From NCBI GenBank assembly GCA_015069045.1, contig SVJJ01000001.1, positions 1 to 64,000 on the forward strand: 64,000 nt of DNA, in the 5' to 3' direction. Under the pieces are notes generated by a model. That model saw only the letters and a program-made list of their open reading frames with translations, searched no databases and was not told the origin of the DNA. Positions 50,752 through 60,354 of the stretch are shown here, one piece after another (positions within the stretch are counted from its first letter, which is position 1; the number at the start of each line of letters is the position of its first letter). Made by a program: the position numbers and the translations under genes. The stretch is from Oscillospiraceae bacterium (lineage in GTDB: Bacteria; Bacillota; Clostridia; UBA1381; UBA9506).

Positions 50752-52149
50752 TTATTGCACCTTGCCCGTTAGGGACCAGGTGTTCGTATGTTCTACCGTA
50801 ACCGTTACATAATCTCCCGCCTTAATAGTTCCTGTTTTTGGAAAGTTTATAATTTTACCGCCTGGGGTACGTCCGGTGAGCATGCTTGCATCTGTTTTGC
50901 TTTCCCCTTCTACCAAAAGTTCAAAGCTGGCGCCTAAACAACCATCATTAATCTCACGAGAAATTTGGTTTTGCAATGCTAGTAATCTATCGAAACGTTT
51001 GTGTTTTTCCTCATCCGTTATGCAGTCATTTATTTCAGCGGCGGGTGTACCGGTGCGTTTTGAGTAAATAAAGGAAAAGACGGTATCAAAACGAACCGTT
51101 TTCAGCACATGCAGTGTTTCCTCAAAATCTGCCTCAGATTCGTTGGGAAAGCCTACGATAACGTCGGTTGATAGTGTAATATGGGGTACTTTTTCTCGCA
51201 CACGACGGACTAAATCTAGGTACTGCGCTTGGGTGTAGCGACGATTCATAGCCGTTAAAATTGCATCACTACCGGCCTGAAAAGGCAGGTGGAGTTGCGG
51301 CATTACCTTTTCGCAGTCAGCCATGGCGCAAAGGAGAGCCGGACTCATGTCCTTAGGGTGTGAGGTCATAAAGCGGATACGACGTAACCCGGCAATGGCA
51401 TTGACCCGGCGAAGGAGCTGTGCAAAATCAACATCTATGTCCAGGTCCTTTCCGTATGCGTTTACGTTTTGCCCCAACAGGGTGACCTCCGTAACGCCTT
51501 GGGCAACGAGTTGGGTAATTTCTTCCAAAATTTTTTCCGGCATTCGGCTTCGCTCACGACCACGAACATAAGGTACAATACAGTATGTACAGAAATTGTT
51601 GCAACCATACATAACCGATACCCAGGCTTTAGGGTCACCTTTACGATATATGGGAATATCCTCGGCAATAACACCCTCTGAATCGGTTACATCAACAACT
51701 GCTTTTTGCTCCAATAGTGCTTCGTACAAAAGTTGCGGAAGGCGATGAAGGGCGTGGGTGCCAAAGATTAGTGATACATGTTTATATTTTCGTTTAATCG
51801 TATCTGCCATGTGTGACTGTTGCATCATGCAACCGCAAAGACCAATGAGAAGATTTGGTCGGCGGCGTTTTTCATGGGAAAGAGCGCCAATATTGCCAAG
51901 CACTCTTTGTTCGGCGCCTTCGCGTACGGCACAGGTGTTATAAATAATTAAATCAGCATCTTCCTTCGATTCGGTAAATGTATAGCCCACAGCAGCAAGC
52001 ATGCCGCGAATTCGCTCGGAGTCATTCTCGTTTTGTTGGCAACCATAGGTAATAACCAAAGCCTTTGGGGCGCGGTCCTGCAATAAAGAAGAAAGACGAG
52101 CAGAAAATTCAGCCTGGGCTTTTTGCTCTTCAGTGGTAATTGTTTTCAT
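50752..52149 (-). CDS. miaB: tRNA-2-methylthio-N6-dimethylallyladenosine synthase MiaB
   Basis: This 465-residue radical-SAM methylthiotransferase modifies A37 of tRNAs reading UNN codons. An N-terminal UPF0004 domain has cysteines in TYGCQQNEND, NTCAVREGAE and GLCGC; the radical-SAM CNNFCTYC lies near 178-185; a TRAM domain ends the protein. ATG 52149 is preferred; a TTG 24 bases upstream lies beside the AAGGAG. It belongs to the minus-strand cluster before the RicA-like gene. Confidence 0.95.
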   Translation of the reverse strand: MKTITTEEQKAQAEFSARLSSLLQDRAPKALVITYGCQQNENDSERIRGMLAAVGYTFTESKEDADLIIYNTCAVREGAEQRVLGNIGALSHEKRRRPNLLIGLCGCMMQQSHMADTIKRKYKHVSLIFGTHALHRLPQLLYEALLEQKAVVDVTDSEGVIAEDIPIYRKGDPKAWVSVMYGCNNFCTYCIVPYVRGRERSRMPEKILEEITQLVAQGVTEVTLLGQNVNAYGKDLDIDVDFAQLLRRVNAIAGLRRIRFMTSHPKDMSPALLCAMADCEKVMPQLHLPFQAGSDAILTAMNRRYTQAQYLDLVRRVREKVPHITLSTDVIVGFPNESEADFEETLHVLKTVRFDTVFSFIYSKRTGTPAAEINDCITDEEKHKRFDRLLALQNQISREINDGCLGASFELLVEGESKTDASMLTGRTPGGKIINFPKTGTIKAGDYVTVTVEHTNTWSLTGKVQ

Positions 52150-52205
52150 TTTGTGCCGCGGGACTCCTTTCAAAAACTATTTTCTATTGGCATCATAGCA
52201 ATCTG

Positions 52206-53312
52206 TTATTCAGATAAGTCTTGTAACACCTTAGATAATGCCCTTATAAAGCCTGCACATTGTTCGGGGGTTCCGATTGTAACGCGTAAATAACCGGGTA
52301 AATCTAGAACATGACCGCCTTTAACAATGTAGCCGGCAGCAAGAAGCCGTTCATACACCATTTTAGAATCGTGGCCTGTATCTACGGCAATAAAGTTGGT
52401 TGCACTGGGAATGTATGAAAGCCCCATACGGGAAAATTCGGTTTCTAAGTAAACGCGACCGGCATTGTTCAGCGCCAGAGATTTCTCTACAAACGCCTTG
52501 TCCGTTAAAGCGGCAATGGCGGCTTTCTGTGCCGGTGCACACACGTTAAAAGGCGGGCGGGCTTTTTCCAACTCGGCAATTAAAGCGGGGTCTGCCATGG
52601 CATATCCTACACGCAAACCTGCTAAACCGTAAATTTTGGAAAAGGTCCTGAGAATTATAATATTCTTCCTGGATTGTAAAAGTGCTAAACTTTTAGGAAA
52701 GGTAGGAAGATGACAGGCATATTCGTAATAGGCCTCATCAATGACCACTAAAATATGTTCGTCAAGCGCCTCTAAAAAGGCAAGTTGCTCTTGTTCTGTA
52801 TACATACCACCGGTGGGGTTGTTAGGATTACAAAGCCAAACCACCTTAGTTTTCGGCGTAATGGCGGCCAACAAATCAACAGGTTTATAGCCCTGATTAT
52901 TTCGCAGTAAAACCTTTCGTGGCATGGCTCCGGCAGCCAACACATTCAATTCATAAAGAGAGAAGGATGGATGAGGCATTACACTCTCATCTCCCTCGCT
53001 TAAAAAGGTTTTGCAAATTAACTCAATCAGGCCGTCGCTGCCGGTACCGAAAATAAATTGGTTCGGTGGCAGACCAATGTGAGAGGCTAAGGCATGACGC
53101 AATGCGTACCCATCGGGATCAGGATATAAGAAAATATCCTCTGCTGCATTGCGAACAGCCTCCTGGGCTAAAGGGGAGGCTCCTAAGGGATTCTCGTTTG
53201 AGGCAAGTTTGGTTACTTGCTCCAGGTTATATTGTCGTTTAATTTCATCAATAGGACGACCGGGGCTATAGGCCGGGGCCTGTGCTAATGATTTTTTTGC
53301 TTGTATTGTCAT
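52206..53312 (-). CDS. hisC: Histidinol-phosphate aminotransferase
   Basis: This 368-residue class I/II PLP aminotransferase has ASNENPLGASPLA near residue 38, WLCNPNNPTGG, DEAYYEYA and the PLP lysine in RTFSKIYGLAG. It transfers the amino group to imidazole-acetol phosphate in histidine synthesis. Other his genes are absent nearby. HisC paralogues outside his operons often serve as aromatic aminotransferases, so that role is possible. Confidence 0.88.
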   Translation of the reverse strand: MTIQAKKSLAQAPAYSPGRPIDEIKRQYNLEQVTKLASNENPLGASPLAQEAVRNAAEDIFLYPDPDGYALRHALASHIGLPPNQFIFGTGSDGLIELICKTFLSEGDESVMPHPSFSLYELNVLAAGAMPRKVLLRNNQGYKPVDLLAAITPKTKVVWLCNPNNPTGGMYTEQEQLAFLEALDEHILVVIDEAYYEYACHLPTFPKSLALLQSRKNIIILRTFSKIYGLAGLRVGYAMADPALIAELEKARPPFNVCAPAQKAAIAALTDKAFVEKSLALNNAGRVYLETEFSRMGLSYIPSATNFIAVDTGHDSKMVYERLLAAGYIVKGGHVLDLPGYLRVTIGTPEQCAGFIRALSKVLQDLSE

Positions 53313-53409
53313 GTTTTTGCTCCGGTAATTACATTTTAATATGTGATTCTAAAACTGCTAATATAGGCAAAATAAGTCCTTGCCCTTATAGCAGAATTTT
53401 AGCTGGAAC

Positions 53410-53916
53410 TTATAATGCGGCTACTTCTTTGCTAAGAGCCTGATCTTTTGCTTCTACCTCGGCGGCCATATCAGCTTTAAACTGTGCCAGCAGGGGTCTG
53501 AGTTGTTCATATTTTAAGGCAAGCATTTGGACTGCCAAGATACCGGCATTTTCGGCACCATCAACTGCTACGGTTGCTACGGGAATTCCCTTTGGCATTT
53601 GCACAACGGAGAGTAAGGAATCCAATCCGTCCAGAGTGGAGGATTTCATGGGAATTCCAATAACGGGCAGGGTGGTATACGCAGCTAAAACACCGGCTAA
53701 ATGGGCGGCTTTTCCGGCTGCGGCAATAATCACATCAACACCGCTTTCCTGCGCTGCTTTAGCATAGCAAGCGACGGCATCCGGCGTTCTGTGGGCAGAC
53801 ATAACCCGAACATCAACGGAGATACCGAATTTTTTTAGCATCAGCATACATTTTTTAACCACAGGAAAATCAGAATCACTACCCATAATAACAGCGACCT
53901 TTGGCTCATGTTTCAT
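53410..53916 (-). CDS. purE: N5-carboxyaminoimidazole ribonucleotide mutase
   Basis: This 168-residue class I PurE has VAVIMGSDSDFPVV (about 7-20), SAHRTPDAV and AAGKAAHLAGVLAAYT, converting N5-CAIR to CAIR in purine synthesis. Three closely spaced in-frame ATGs follow GGAAGG; the third, at 53916, has the best spacing (10 bases). No other pur gene is adjacent, so it is an isolated copy. Confidence 0.94.
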   Translation of the reverse strand: MKHEPKVAVIMGSDSDFPVVKKCMLMLKKFGISVDVRVMSAHRTPDAVACYAKAAQESGVDVIIAAAGKAAHLAGVLAAYTTLPVIGIPMKSSTLDGLDSLLSVVQMPKGIPVATVAVDGAENAGILAVQMLALKYEQLRPLLAQFKADMAAEVEAKDQALSKEVAAL

Positions 53917-53939
53917 TATCATCATTCCTTCCATTTATG

Positions 53940-54875
53940 TTAAACAATTTGTGATATAAACCAATATACAGCCGGCAAGGTGACTAGACTGAGTACGGTG
54001 GTAATAAATACACACTCAGTAGCATAACGAGCATCCGAATTAAACTCGTTGGCAACAATAGTCAACACCGTTTGCACAGGCATGGCTAATTCTAAGATTA
54101 AAGCGCCCAACATAATCTTGTCTAAGGAAAATTTGGCGAGAACATAGGTTAATAAGATAGGCGCAATCAGCATTTTAAACACAACGATTGTGTAGATGCT
54201 ACATTGTTTATAGATCCCCTTTAAATCTATGATTGCCAAGGTCATGCCAATAAACAACATTGATAGGCATGTGGTTGTGGAACCGATAGATGCAAAGGTG
54301 TTGTGCAGAAAATCAGGGAGACGTAAGCCCAAGGCCAACATGCAAAGGGCGATTAAAAAGGCAATCGTGTTAGGGTTTATCAATTTTTTTAGCCCCGCCT
54401 TTGTACTTCCACCACCGGATTTTGAAATTAAAAACACGCAAAGTGTCCACACAAAAAGATCGTTCACTAAAGCATATACAATAGCATAAAACAAACCTTC
54501 AGCACCATAAAGGGCATTAATCAGCGGATAACCCAGAAAGACAACATTTCCCGTACCGCTCATGCAGGTATGAATGACGCGTGTCTGCAAGGGCAAACGG
54601 AATAACTTTGCCCCAAGGTAACCAATTGTAAAAAATAATCCAATTGCCACCAGCTCTATGGCAACCAAAATACCGGCATTCCGCATCATTTCAGGACGCA
54701 ATGTTTGACCGGTAATGGAGGTTATATTTAAAAGTGGCAATGTAATGGTGAGAATTAATTTTGAAATGCTGTCTTTCAGTTCCGGTTTTAAATACTTTGT
54801 TTTAACGCCAATAAAACCGATTAACATAATCACAGCCAGCATGGTAATTTGCTGTGTAATTACTTGCATACCCAT
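53940..54875 (-). CDS. AEC (auxin efflux carrier) family transporter
   Basis: The 311-residue membrane protein has about ten hydrophobic segments and the AEC pattern LIGFIGVKTKYL followed by LPLLNITSITG, with CMSGTGNVVFLGYPLINALYG. Bacterial members export or exchange organic acids such as malate or malonate; the substrate is unknown. ATG 54875 has AAGGAAG 8 bases upstream; an in-frame start 11 codons earlier is rejected on that basis. Confidence 0.88.
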   Translation of the reverse strand: MGMQVITQQITMLAVIMLIGFIGVKTKYLKPELKDSISKLILTITLPLLNITSITGQTLRPEMMRNAGILVAIELVAIGLFFTIGYLGAKLFRLPLQTRVIHTCMSGTGNVVFLGYPLINALYGAEGLFYAIVYALVNDLFVWTLCVFLISKSGGGSTKAGLKKLINPNTIAFLIALCMLALGLRLPDFLHNTFASIGSTTTCLSMLFIGMTLAIIDLKGIYKQCSIYTIVVFKMLIAPILLTYVLAKFSLDKIMLGALILELAMPVQTVLTIVANEFNSDARYATECVFITTVLSLVTLPAVYWFISQIV

Positions 54876-54922
54876 ATTTGTAACTTCCTTACATTTAGTT
54901 CTTTGCAATATAGTACATCATA

Positions 54923-55933
54923 TTAGTGAATGGCCTTCATCCCTTTTAAGCAAATAGCTGCGGTTAAGGAATCAGGCTGCGGATGTTGGCGTATGGCATA
55001 GTCGGTAGATAAGTATTTTTTATTATCATCAGCAAAGACGGTGACCAAAACAGCATCTTTACCTAAAATTTCCTGTGCCAAGACACATCCTAAGAAGTTT
55101 GCTCCGCCGGATACACCTACCCCAACGCCCAGGGTTTCGGAAAGGAGTCGGGCCATACAGATGGCATCTCCGTCATCAACTGACACAATTTTGTCCAGTT
55201 CATCAAGCTTAACAATGTCAGGGATAAATTCATCAGAAATACCATATATTCTGTGTTTGCCTGTTTTATAACCTGTTGAAAGAGTGGGGGAGTTTGCCGG
55301 TTCTAAAGGGAACGCCTTACAGGAAGGATTTTTCATTCTCAAACCCCGGGCCAGTCCCATAATGGTACCACCGGTACCAACACCGGCTACGACACCATGA
55401 GGGACCAGACCGCAACTTTCGAGTTGTTCTATAATTTCGGCAGCCGTACCTTCAACATGAGCCATTGTATTATCTTCATTAGAAAATTGACGAGGCAAAA
55501 ATACATTGCCTTTTTCGGCCAGCATTTCTGTCATTTTAATGCTACCTAAAAATCCGCCTTCTTCTGCAGATACTAAATGAACGGTAGCACCAAAACTTTC
55601 CATTAAGGCAATGCGCTCGCGGCTCATCCAGTTGGGCATGTAAATGGTGACAGGATGTCCCAAATAACGGCCTAAGGCCGAAAAGGAAATACCGGTGTTA
55701 CCACTGGTAGCCTCGGCAATGGTATCTCCCGGATGCAGGGTGCCGTTTTTATAGGCTTTTTCCAAAATATATAATGCCACACGGTCTTTAATGCTTCCGG
55801 TTAAATTATAATATTCAGCTTTTGCGAAAAGCCGGCGGGGCTTGCCACAAAAGGTATAATCAATTTCTAAAAGCGGCGTGTGTCCGATTAAAGGACGAAC
55901 GGCCGCGAAACGATTATTGAGAGATTGCTCCAT
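54923..55933 (-). CDS. Cysteine synthase family PLP enzyme
   Basis: The 336-residue fold-type II PLP enzyme resembles O-acetylserine sulfhydrylase. Lys49 lies in NLTGSIKDRVA, the substrate loop is EATSGNTGIS (about 78-87) and the phosphate loop GVGTGGTIMG (about 189-198). The loop normally reads TSGNTGI in CysK, as here. The C-terminal DDNKKYLSTDY is also typical. Cystathionine beta-synthase-like or OASS activity cannot be separated by eye. It heads the minus-strand cluster behind a clear promoter. Confidence 0.87.
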   Translation of the reverse strand: MEQSLNNRFAAVRPLIGHTPLLEIDYTFCGKPRRLFAKAEYYNLTGSIKDRVALYILEKAYKNGTLHPGDTIAEATSGNTGISFSALGRYLGHPVTIYMPNWMSRERIALMESFGATVHLVSAEEGGFLGSIKMTEMLAEKGNVFLPRQFSNEDNTMAHVEGTAAEIIEQLESCGLVPHGVVAGVGTGGTIMGLARGLRMKNPSCKAFPLEPANSPTLSTGYKTGKHRIYGISDEFIPDIVKLDELDKIVSVDDGDAICMARLLSETLGVGVGVSGGANFLGCVLAQEILGKDAVLVTVFADDNKKYLSTDYAIRQHPQPDSLTAAICLKGMKAIH

Positions 55934-55979
55934 TATGCTTCATTCCTTCATGATTCAATGTCAAACTATCCTATACTAT

Positions 55980-56008
55980 ATTATAATACGCACGGGATTA
56001 TTTTGCAA
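55980..56008 (-). promoter_or_regulatory. Promoter of the cysK-like gene cluster
   Basis: On the minus strand, TTGCAA (56003-56008) and TATAAT (55980-55985) are 17 bases apart, about 45 bases before the start codon. The rest of the 55934-56249 spacer holds only a lone TATAAT (56190-56195) on the plus strand. Confidence 0.8.
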
Positions 56009-56249
56009 TAGTTTTCTTATTCTATGCGGCCTTTTGTTTGCTGTTTTCCCTTTTTTATTTCTGGGATATGGGGGTGTGGATGCAAGAGGTTTGTCAAAAA
56101 AATAACTTTGCTGGCAAAACAAAATGAAACTGTCATATATATGTCGAACTGTGCGAATTATAGTCATGGAAGGAGGGACTAAAATACTATATAATGTGTT
56201 TGTCGACGAAAAACAAACTAAATATAGAAAATTGAAAGGATGAAATATC

Positions 56250-56591
56250 GTGAGAAAATTATTTACAACCGTAACAATTCAAGAGGAGGAAGGTGCACAG
56301 GAATCCTTTAGTCTGGATTATTATTTGCTGGAAAAAGAGGTATGTGTGGAAGATGTACGTGTAAATCGTTTTGGTGTGGAGATTTATAAAAAGGCTAAAC
56401 GGAGCGACGGCACACCTTATGCGGAGTATAGAAAAATTTTTGACGTTTTTCATACAGAGGCAGAGGCTTTAGAGGTGCTTTCCATGATGGCACGAAATTC
56501 GGTAACCCCTATCTCCATGAAGGATGTTTTAGAGGATTTGCTTGGCATTGTTGAATTTGTTGATGAAGGGTTGCTCATGGAGGCAGTTTAA
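56250..56591 (+). CDS. Conserved hypothetical protein, possibly DUF6514-like
   Basis: The 113-residue acidic protein begins at GTG behind AAAGGATG. It opens RKLFTTVTIQ and contains LDYYLLEKEVCVEDVRVNRF then GVEIYKK and VFHTEAEALEVLSMMARNSVTP, a beta-rich start followed by helices. The pattern resembles small Clostridia proteins of the DUF6514 type, from memory only. There are no membrane segments or catalytic motifs. It stands alone before the rho promoter. Function unknown. Confidence 0.75.
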   Translation: MRKLFTTVTIQEEEGAQESFSLDYYLLEKEVCVEDVRVNRFGVEIYKKAKRSDGTPYAEYRKIFDVFHTEAEALEVLSMMARNSVTPISMKDVLEDLLGIVEFVDEGLLMEAV

Positions 56592-56665
56592 GAGATAACG
56601 CCATACAACCAGATTGTTTATGGAGCTTTTCTATGATTAAAATAAAAAAATTGTCATTTTATATA

Positions 56666-56694
56666 TTGCACAAAATAGTGGGTTGTGATAAAAT
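56666..56694 (+). promoter_or_regulatory. Promoter of rho with extended -10
   Basis: TTGCAC (56666-56671) and TAAAAT (56689-56694) lie 17 bases apart, with TG at 56686-56687 forming an extended -10. The leader to the rho start is about 290 bases. It holds a GCCCGC/GCGGGC pairing (56946-56951 with 56978-56983) that ends two bases before the ribosome binding site. Confidence 0.78.
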
Positions 56695-56992
56695 AAAGAC
56701 AAACAATAGTAATTTATACATCTGGCAAACAGCAAACATAAGCATATGTACTTATATGCATCAATAGCGGTTTGGTAGAGCTCAACTCACTTTATATTAT
56801 ATTAATTCTATCTCATTTATTTCCTATGTGTTTCCGTGTTTCTGTTTAAAACATAATGAAAAATCCCTCAACGATATCTGCCCCTCTTATGCAGGGAGTG
56901 TGTGTTTCCCCTTGCTTGTCAGCAGTATAATGATTATCTCTATTAGCCCGCAAATAGGGAATATAACCGATAATATAGCGGGCAGAAAGGCT

Positions 56993-58441
56993 ATGGGTTT
57001 TGTGGAACTTGCAACCAAAAAAATAGACGAAATTAAGGCAATTGCCAAGAGTTTGGGCATTAAAGGTTTAACAAAATATAGAAAACAGGAGTTAATAGAT
57101 TTAATCTTGCAAAAGCAACAATCGGGTGCAACTATATCAGAGAAAGAATCGGCAAATGCCTTTGTTGCGGCAGAAACTGAATCAACAGATATATTTCACA
57201 TTGGCCGCAAAGATGTGTCTTTTGCCAATACTGCCACCGATCGGAAGGAAGAGGAAGAGCAGTCTCCTACCCAAAGCAAAAATGGGTTGTTGCTTCAGGG
57301 TGGTGATAATATTGTGGGCGGCATATTAGAGGTTCTGGCAGAGGGATATGGTTTTTTGCGAGGTGAACATTATTTATCTACGCCAAAGGATGTATATGTT
57401 TCCCCTACTCAAATTCGCAGATTTAATTTAAAAACCGGCGATAAAGTTACCGGCATTGGACGTATGCCTAAAGAGGGAGAAAAGTTTCCTGCGTTGATTT
57501 TTGTTCAGCATGTGAATGATGATACCCCCGACAAGGCTATACGTCGTCGTCCCTTTGAATACCTAACGCCTATTTTCCCGGAACAACGGATTCGATTGGA
57601 AAATACTCAAAGTGATTTTGCTATGCGGTTGGTGGATTTAATTGCCCCTATAGGAAAGGGGCAACGCGGCTTGATTGTGGCACCACCCAAGGCAGGCAAA
57701 ACAACACTTCTTAAAAATATTGCTAATAACATAGAAAAAAATCATCCGGAGGTTACGTTGATTGTTTTACTTATTGACGAACGTCCGGAGGAAGTGACGG
57801 ACATGAAACGCTCCATCTCCGGGGATGTAGTTTTTTCCACTTTTGACCAGCCACCGGAGCATCATGTTAAGGTAGCGGAAATTGTATTAGAGCGAGCGCA
57901 AAGACTGGTGGAGCAACAAAAGGATGTAGTAGTTCTGCTTGATTCCATTACCCGATTGGCAAGGGCCTATAATCTTACGGTGCCCCCTTCGGGACGGACT
58001 CTTTCCGGCGGTCTTGACCCCAGTGCCTTGCATAAACCCAAAAAGTTCTTTGGTGCCGCCCGTAACATTGAAAATGGCGGGAGCTTAACTATTCTTGCTA
58101 CCGCTTTAATTGAAACCGGCAGCCGTATGGATGATGTTATTTTTGAGGAATTTAAAGGGACAGGAAACATGGAACTGCATTTAGATCGTCGTTTATCGGA
58201 AAAACGAATTTTTCCCGCATTGGATATTAACAAATCCGGTACACGTAAGGAGGAATTACTTCAATCTCAAAAGGAACTGGAGGCGGTATGGTCCATTCGG
58301 CGAGAGCTTTCCTCGAACCAAACCGTGCAAGAGGTTACAGAGCAATTGATTAACACGCTAATACGAACGAAAAATAATGTCGAGTTGATTGAAATGGTTG
58401 GGAAAGGTTTTGAAAAATCAAAACGATGTCGTAGGTCATAG
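56993..58441 (+). CDS. rho: Transcription termination factor Rho
   Basis: This 482-residue hexameric RNA helicase has an N-terminal Rho_N/SAP-like helical domain (about 1-50), a linker, an RNA-binding cold-shock domain (about 105-175, [19 protein letters not shown]) and a RecA-like ATPase with [14 protein letters not shown] (about 228) and [15 protein letters not shown]. Start is uncertain: ATG 56993 is 2 bases and GTG 57002 is 11 bases from AAAGG. The frame is open a further 55 codons upstream, but no ribosome binding site is there. Confidence 0.93.
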   Translation: MGFVELATKKIDEIKAIAKSLGIKGLTKYRKQELIDLILQKQQSGATISEKESANAFVAAETESTDIFHIGRKDVSFANTATDRKEEEEQSPTQSKNGLLLQGGDNIVGGILEVLAEGYGFLRGEHYLSTPKDVYVSPTQIRRFNLKTGDKVTGIGRMPKEGEKFPALIFVQHVNDDTPDKAIRRRPFEYLTPIFPEQRIRLENTQSDFAMRLVDLIAPIGKGQRGLIVAPPKAGKTTLLKNIANNIEKNHPEVTLIVLLIDERPEEVTDMKRSISGDVVFSTFDQPPEHHVKVAEIVLERAQRLVEQQKDVVVLLDSITRLARAYNLTVPPSGRTLSGGLDPSALHKPKKFFGAARNIENGGSLTILATALIETGSRMDDVIFEEFKGTGNMELHLDRRLSEKRIFPALDINKSGTRKEELLQSQKELEAVWSIRRELSSNQTVQEVTEQLINTLIRTKNNVELIEMVGKGFEKSKRCRRS

Positions 58442-58464
58442 TTATAATAAGGGAGGGGACTTGT

Positions 58465-59025
58465 ATGGGTAAACTGATCATGGTTATCGGTGGAAAACGA
58501 AGCGGAAAAAGCGATTTTGCACAAGGACTGGCAGAAGGCTTCGGCGATAGCATTCTCTACATCGCCACATTGGTTCCCGAGGATGATGAAGAGGTTAAAA
58601 GCCGTATTGCCTATCGCAAAGCCATGAGGCCATCGGGATGGGATACTTTGGAAATCTATGATGGTATTGCTGCGCACATTGCTGAATTCGGCGGAGCCTA
58701 TGACGGCATTGTTTTAGACCGTATTTCCGTAATGGTTACCCAATTGTTAGGTGCATACAATGAAAGCTGGGAATCTGTTCCCCTGTCAGCAGTTTTAGAG
58801 ATTGAAAAGACAATACAACAAGAAACCCGTCAGGTTGTGAAGGCGGCTAAAAGTGTTAGCGCACCTGTTATTATCATTACAAATGAATTGGGAATGGGCA
58901 GCCGTCCTGCAGACCGATTTCATAAAATACGGCGGGATATTACGTGCCGTGTTAACACAAAGTTGGCGGCTCAGGCAGATGAGGTTTACTTTATGATGGC
59001 CGGCATACCAATGAAAATTAAATGA
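58465..59025 (+). CDS. cobU: CobU-like adenosylcobinamide kinase/guanylyltransferase
   Basis: The 186-residue protein has Walker A GGKRSGKSDFA (about 9-19), the CobU opening YIATL with acidic DDEEVKSRI and HR-like KAMRPSGWDTLE, VVL-type LDRISVMVTQLL and the C-terminal TNELGMGSRPADRF with RRDITCRVNTKLAAQAD. It activates adenosylcobinamide in cobalamin assembly. It lies between rho and ireB without other cobalamin genes. The usual catalytic His is not obvious: the segment after RI reads AYRKAMRP where CobU often has H. Function therefore needs caution. Confidence 0.8.
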   Translation: MGKLIMVIGGKRSGKSDFAQGLAEGFGDSILYIATLVPEDDEEVKSRIAYRKAMRPSGWDTLEIYDGIAAHIAEFGGAYDGIVLDRISVMVTQLLGAYNESWESVPLSAVLEIEKTIQQETRQVVKAAKSVSAPVIIITNELGMGSRPADRFHKIRRDITCRVNTKLAAQADEVYFMMAGIPMKIK

Positions 59026-59041
59026 AAAACGTTGAAAAGCC

Positions 59042-59070
59042 TTGCATATGAAAAAAATGTAGTGTATAAT
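59042..59070 (+). promoter_or_regulatory. Promoter of the ireB gene
   Basis: TTGCAT (59042-59047) and TATAAT (59065-59070) are spaced by 17 bases, about 40 bases before the preferred ATG. Confidence 0.82.
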
Positions 59071-59110
59071 ATAAAGAAGTCTTGAAATGTATAAGAAGGT
59101 GGCGGTTATA

Positions 59111-59365
59111 ATGGATATTAATGAAACACAGCAATATCAGTTTGGTGTCAGTCGGGAAGAGTATATTCGCTCAGTTATTACCACGGTATATGCAGCATTG
59201 AAGGAAAAAGGGTATCATCCTGTTAGTCAAATGGTAGGCTACATTATGTCCGGGGACCCTACTTATATTACCAGCCATAATAATGCGCGGGCTTTAATTC
59301 GCAAAATTGAGCGGGATGAAATTTTAGAGGCTTTGGTTAAACACTACATGGAAACAAATTGTTAA
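59111..59365 (+). CDS. ireB: IreB family regulatory phosphoprotein
   Basis: This 84-residue protein of the UPF0297/YrzL family has the diagnostic [24 protein letters not shown] (written in parts: [12 protein letters not shown], then [12 protein letters not shown]). Its Enterococcus counterpart is phosphorylated by the PASTA kinase IreK and affects cephalosporin resistance. ATG 59111 has AAGGTGG 8 bases upstream; an earlier ATG at 59087 precedes that site and is rejected. It is monocistronic here, without the alaS/ruvX neighbours seen elsewhere. Confidence 0.93.
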   Translation: MDINETQQYQFGVSREEYIRSVITTVYAALKEKGYHPVSQMVGYIMSGDPTYITSHNNARALIRKIERDEILEALVKHYMETNC

Positions 59366-59388
59366 TCCCCTTATGGTTCGTACAGTTG

Positions 59389-59420
59389 GGCTGCAGCAAA
59401 TATTTGCTGCAGCCTCTTTA
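59389..59420 (+). terminator. Hairpin after ireB
   Basis: GGCTGCAGCAAA and TTTGCTGCAGCC form a long palindrome with a short AT-rich apex, followed by TCTTTA. It probably ends ireB transcription with incomplete efficiency, and queG begins 15 bases later. Confidence 0.65.
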
Positions 59421-59435
59421 CAGAGGAGGGTTGTT

Positions 59436-60317
59436 ATGCTGGGTGTTCAAGAACTAAAATCCTATGCGGCATCACTATCTATTCCGGTCTGTGGTGTTTG
59501 TTCTGCAGAAAAAGATGAGGAACTTGTTCAGCGACTTACAAAACGGCGCGCAAGCTTTCCCCTATGTGACTTTGAAGAAAAGGACATAGATAAAAGAGCA
59601 AACCCGTCCTTACTCTTAGCAGATGCCAAGAGTCTTTTTGTTTGCCTGTTTCCTTATTATCGCTCTCAATTGACGCCGATTAACCTATCACGCTATGCTA
59701 TGGTACCGGATTATCATAAAATTGTACGGACATATTTGGACAAGATAGCAAATTTTATACAAAGCAGAGAGCCACAGGCTCAGGTTGTTAACCTTTGCGA
59801 TTCAACACCTCTGGTTGATCGATGGATGGCATATCAAGCCGGTTTGGGCTTTTTTGGGAAAAACAATTTATTGATTCATCCCACATATGGTTCCTGGTTT
59901 TTTATTGGTGCTATTCTCACCAACATCTTTTTAGAGCCGGATAAGCCTATGGAAAACTGCTGCGCAAATTGTGGCGCTTGCATACAGGCGTGCCCCGGTC
60001 GAGCTCTTTCGGAAGATTTTGGCTTTTATTGCAAGCGGTGTATCTCTTATTTAACTCAAAAAAAGGATGTAACGGCAGAACAAAAAAAGCTAATTACGAG
60101 CCAAGACAGTGTGTATGGGTGTGATGTTTGTCAACAGGTTTGTCCCTATAATCAACAAGTGCCGGACACTCCGATTCCGGAATTTTACGAACATTCCATT
60201 ACCCAATTAAACAAAGAAGAAATAGAGAATTTAAGCGGACGTGGTTTTAAACAGACATATGAAAATTATGCATTTTCATGGTGTTCTAAAAAAACAATCT
60301 TGAAAAATTTTCAATAG
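59436..60317 (+). CDS. queG: Epoxyqueuosine reductase, short form
   Basis: This 293-residue cobalamin and Fe-S enzyme performs the last step of queuosine synthesis in tRNA. Two ferredoxin-type motifs are seen: CCANCGACIQACPGRAL (about 191-207) and CDVCQQVCPYN (about 229-239). The catalytic aspartate region DSTPLVDRWMAYQAGLG is present. It lacks the C-terminal HEAT-repeat domain of longer QueG. ATG 59436 follows GAGGAGGG; upstream in-frame codons run through the terminator. Its cobalamin need fits the nearby cobU-like gene. Confidence 0.88.
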   Translation: MLGVQELKSYAASLSIPVCGVCSAEKDEELVQRLTKRRASFPLCDFEEKDIDKRANPSLLLADAKSLFVCLFPYYRSQLTPINLSRYAMVPDYHKIVRTYLDKIANFIQSREPQAQVVNLCDSTPLVDRWMAYQAGLGFFGKNNLLIHPTYGSWFFIGAILTNIFLEPDKPMENCCANCGACIQACPGRALSEDFGFYCKRCISYLTQKKDVTAEQKKLITSQDSVYGCDVCQQVCPYNQQVPDTPIPEFYEHSITQLNKEEIENLSGRGFKQTYENYAFSWCSKKTILKNFQ

Positions 60318-60354
60318 CACATCATCATATTTGAAAAAAGGGAGGTGTACCGAT

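Noticed and set aside
56828-56992. Longer N-terminal form of Rho starting at 56828
   Set aside because: There is no ribosome binding site before that ATG, and the added 55 residues do not resemble a Rho N-terminus. The region is better read as untranslated leader.
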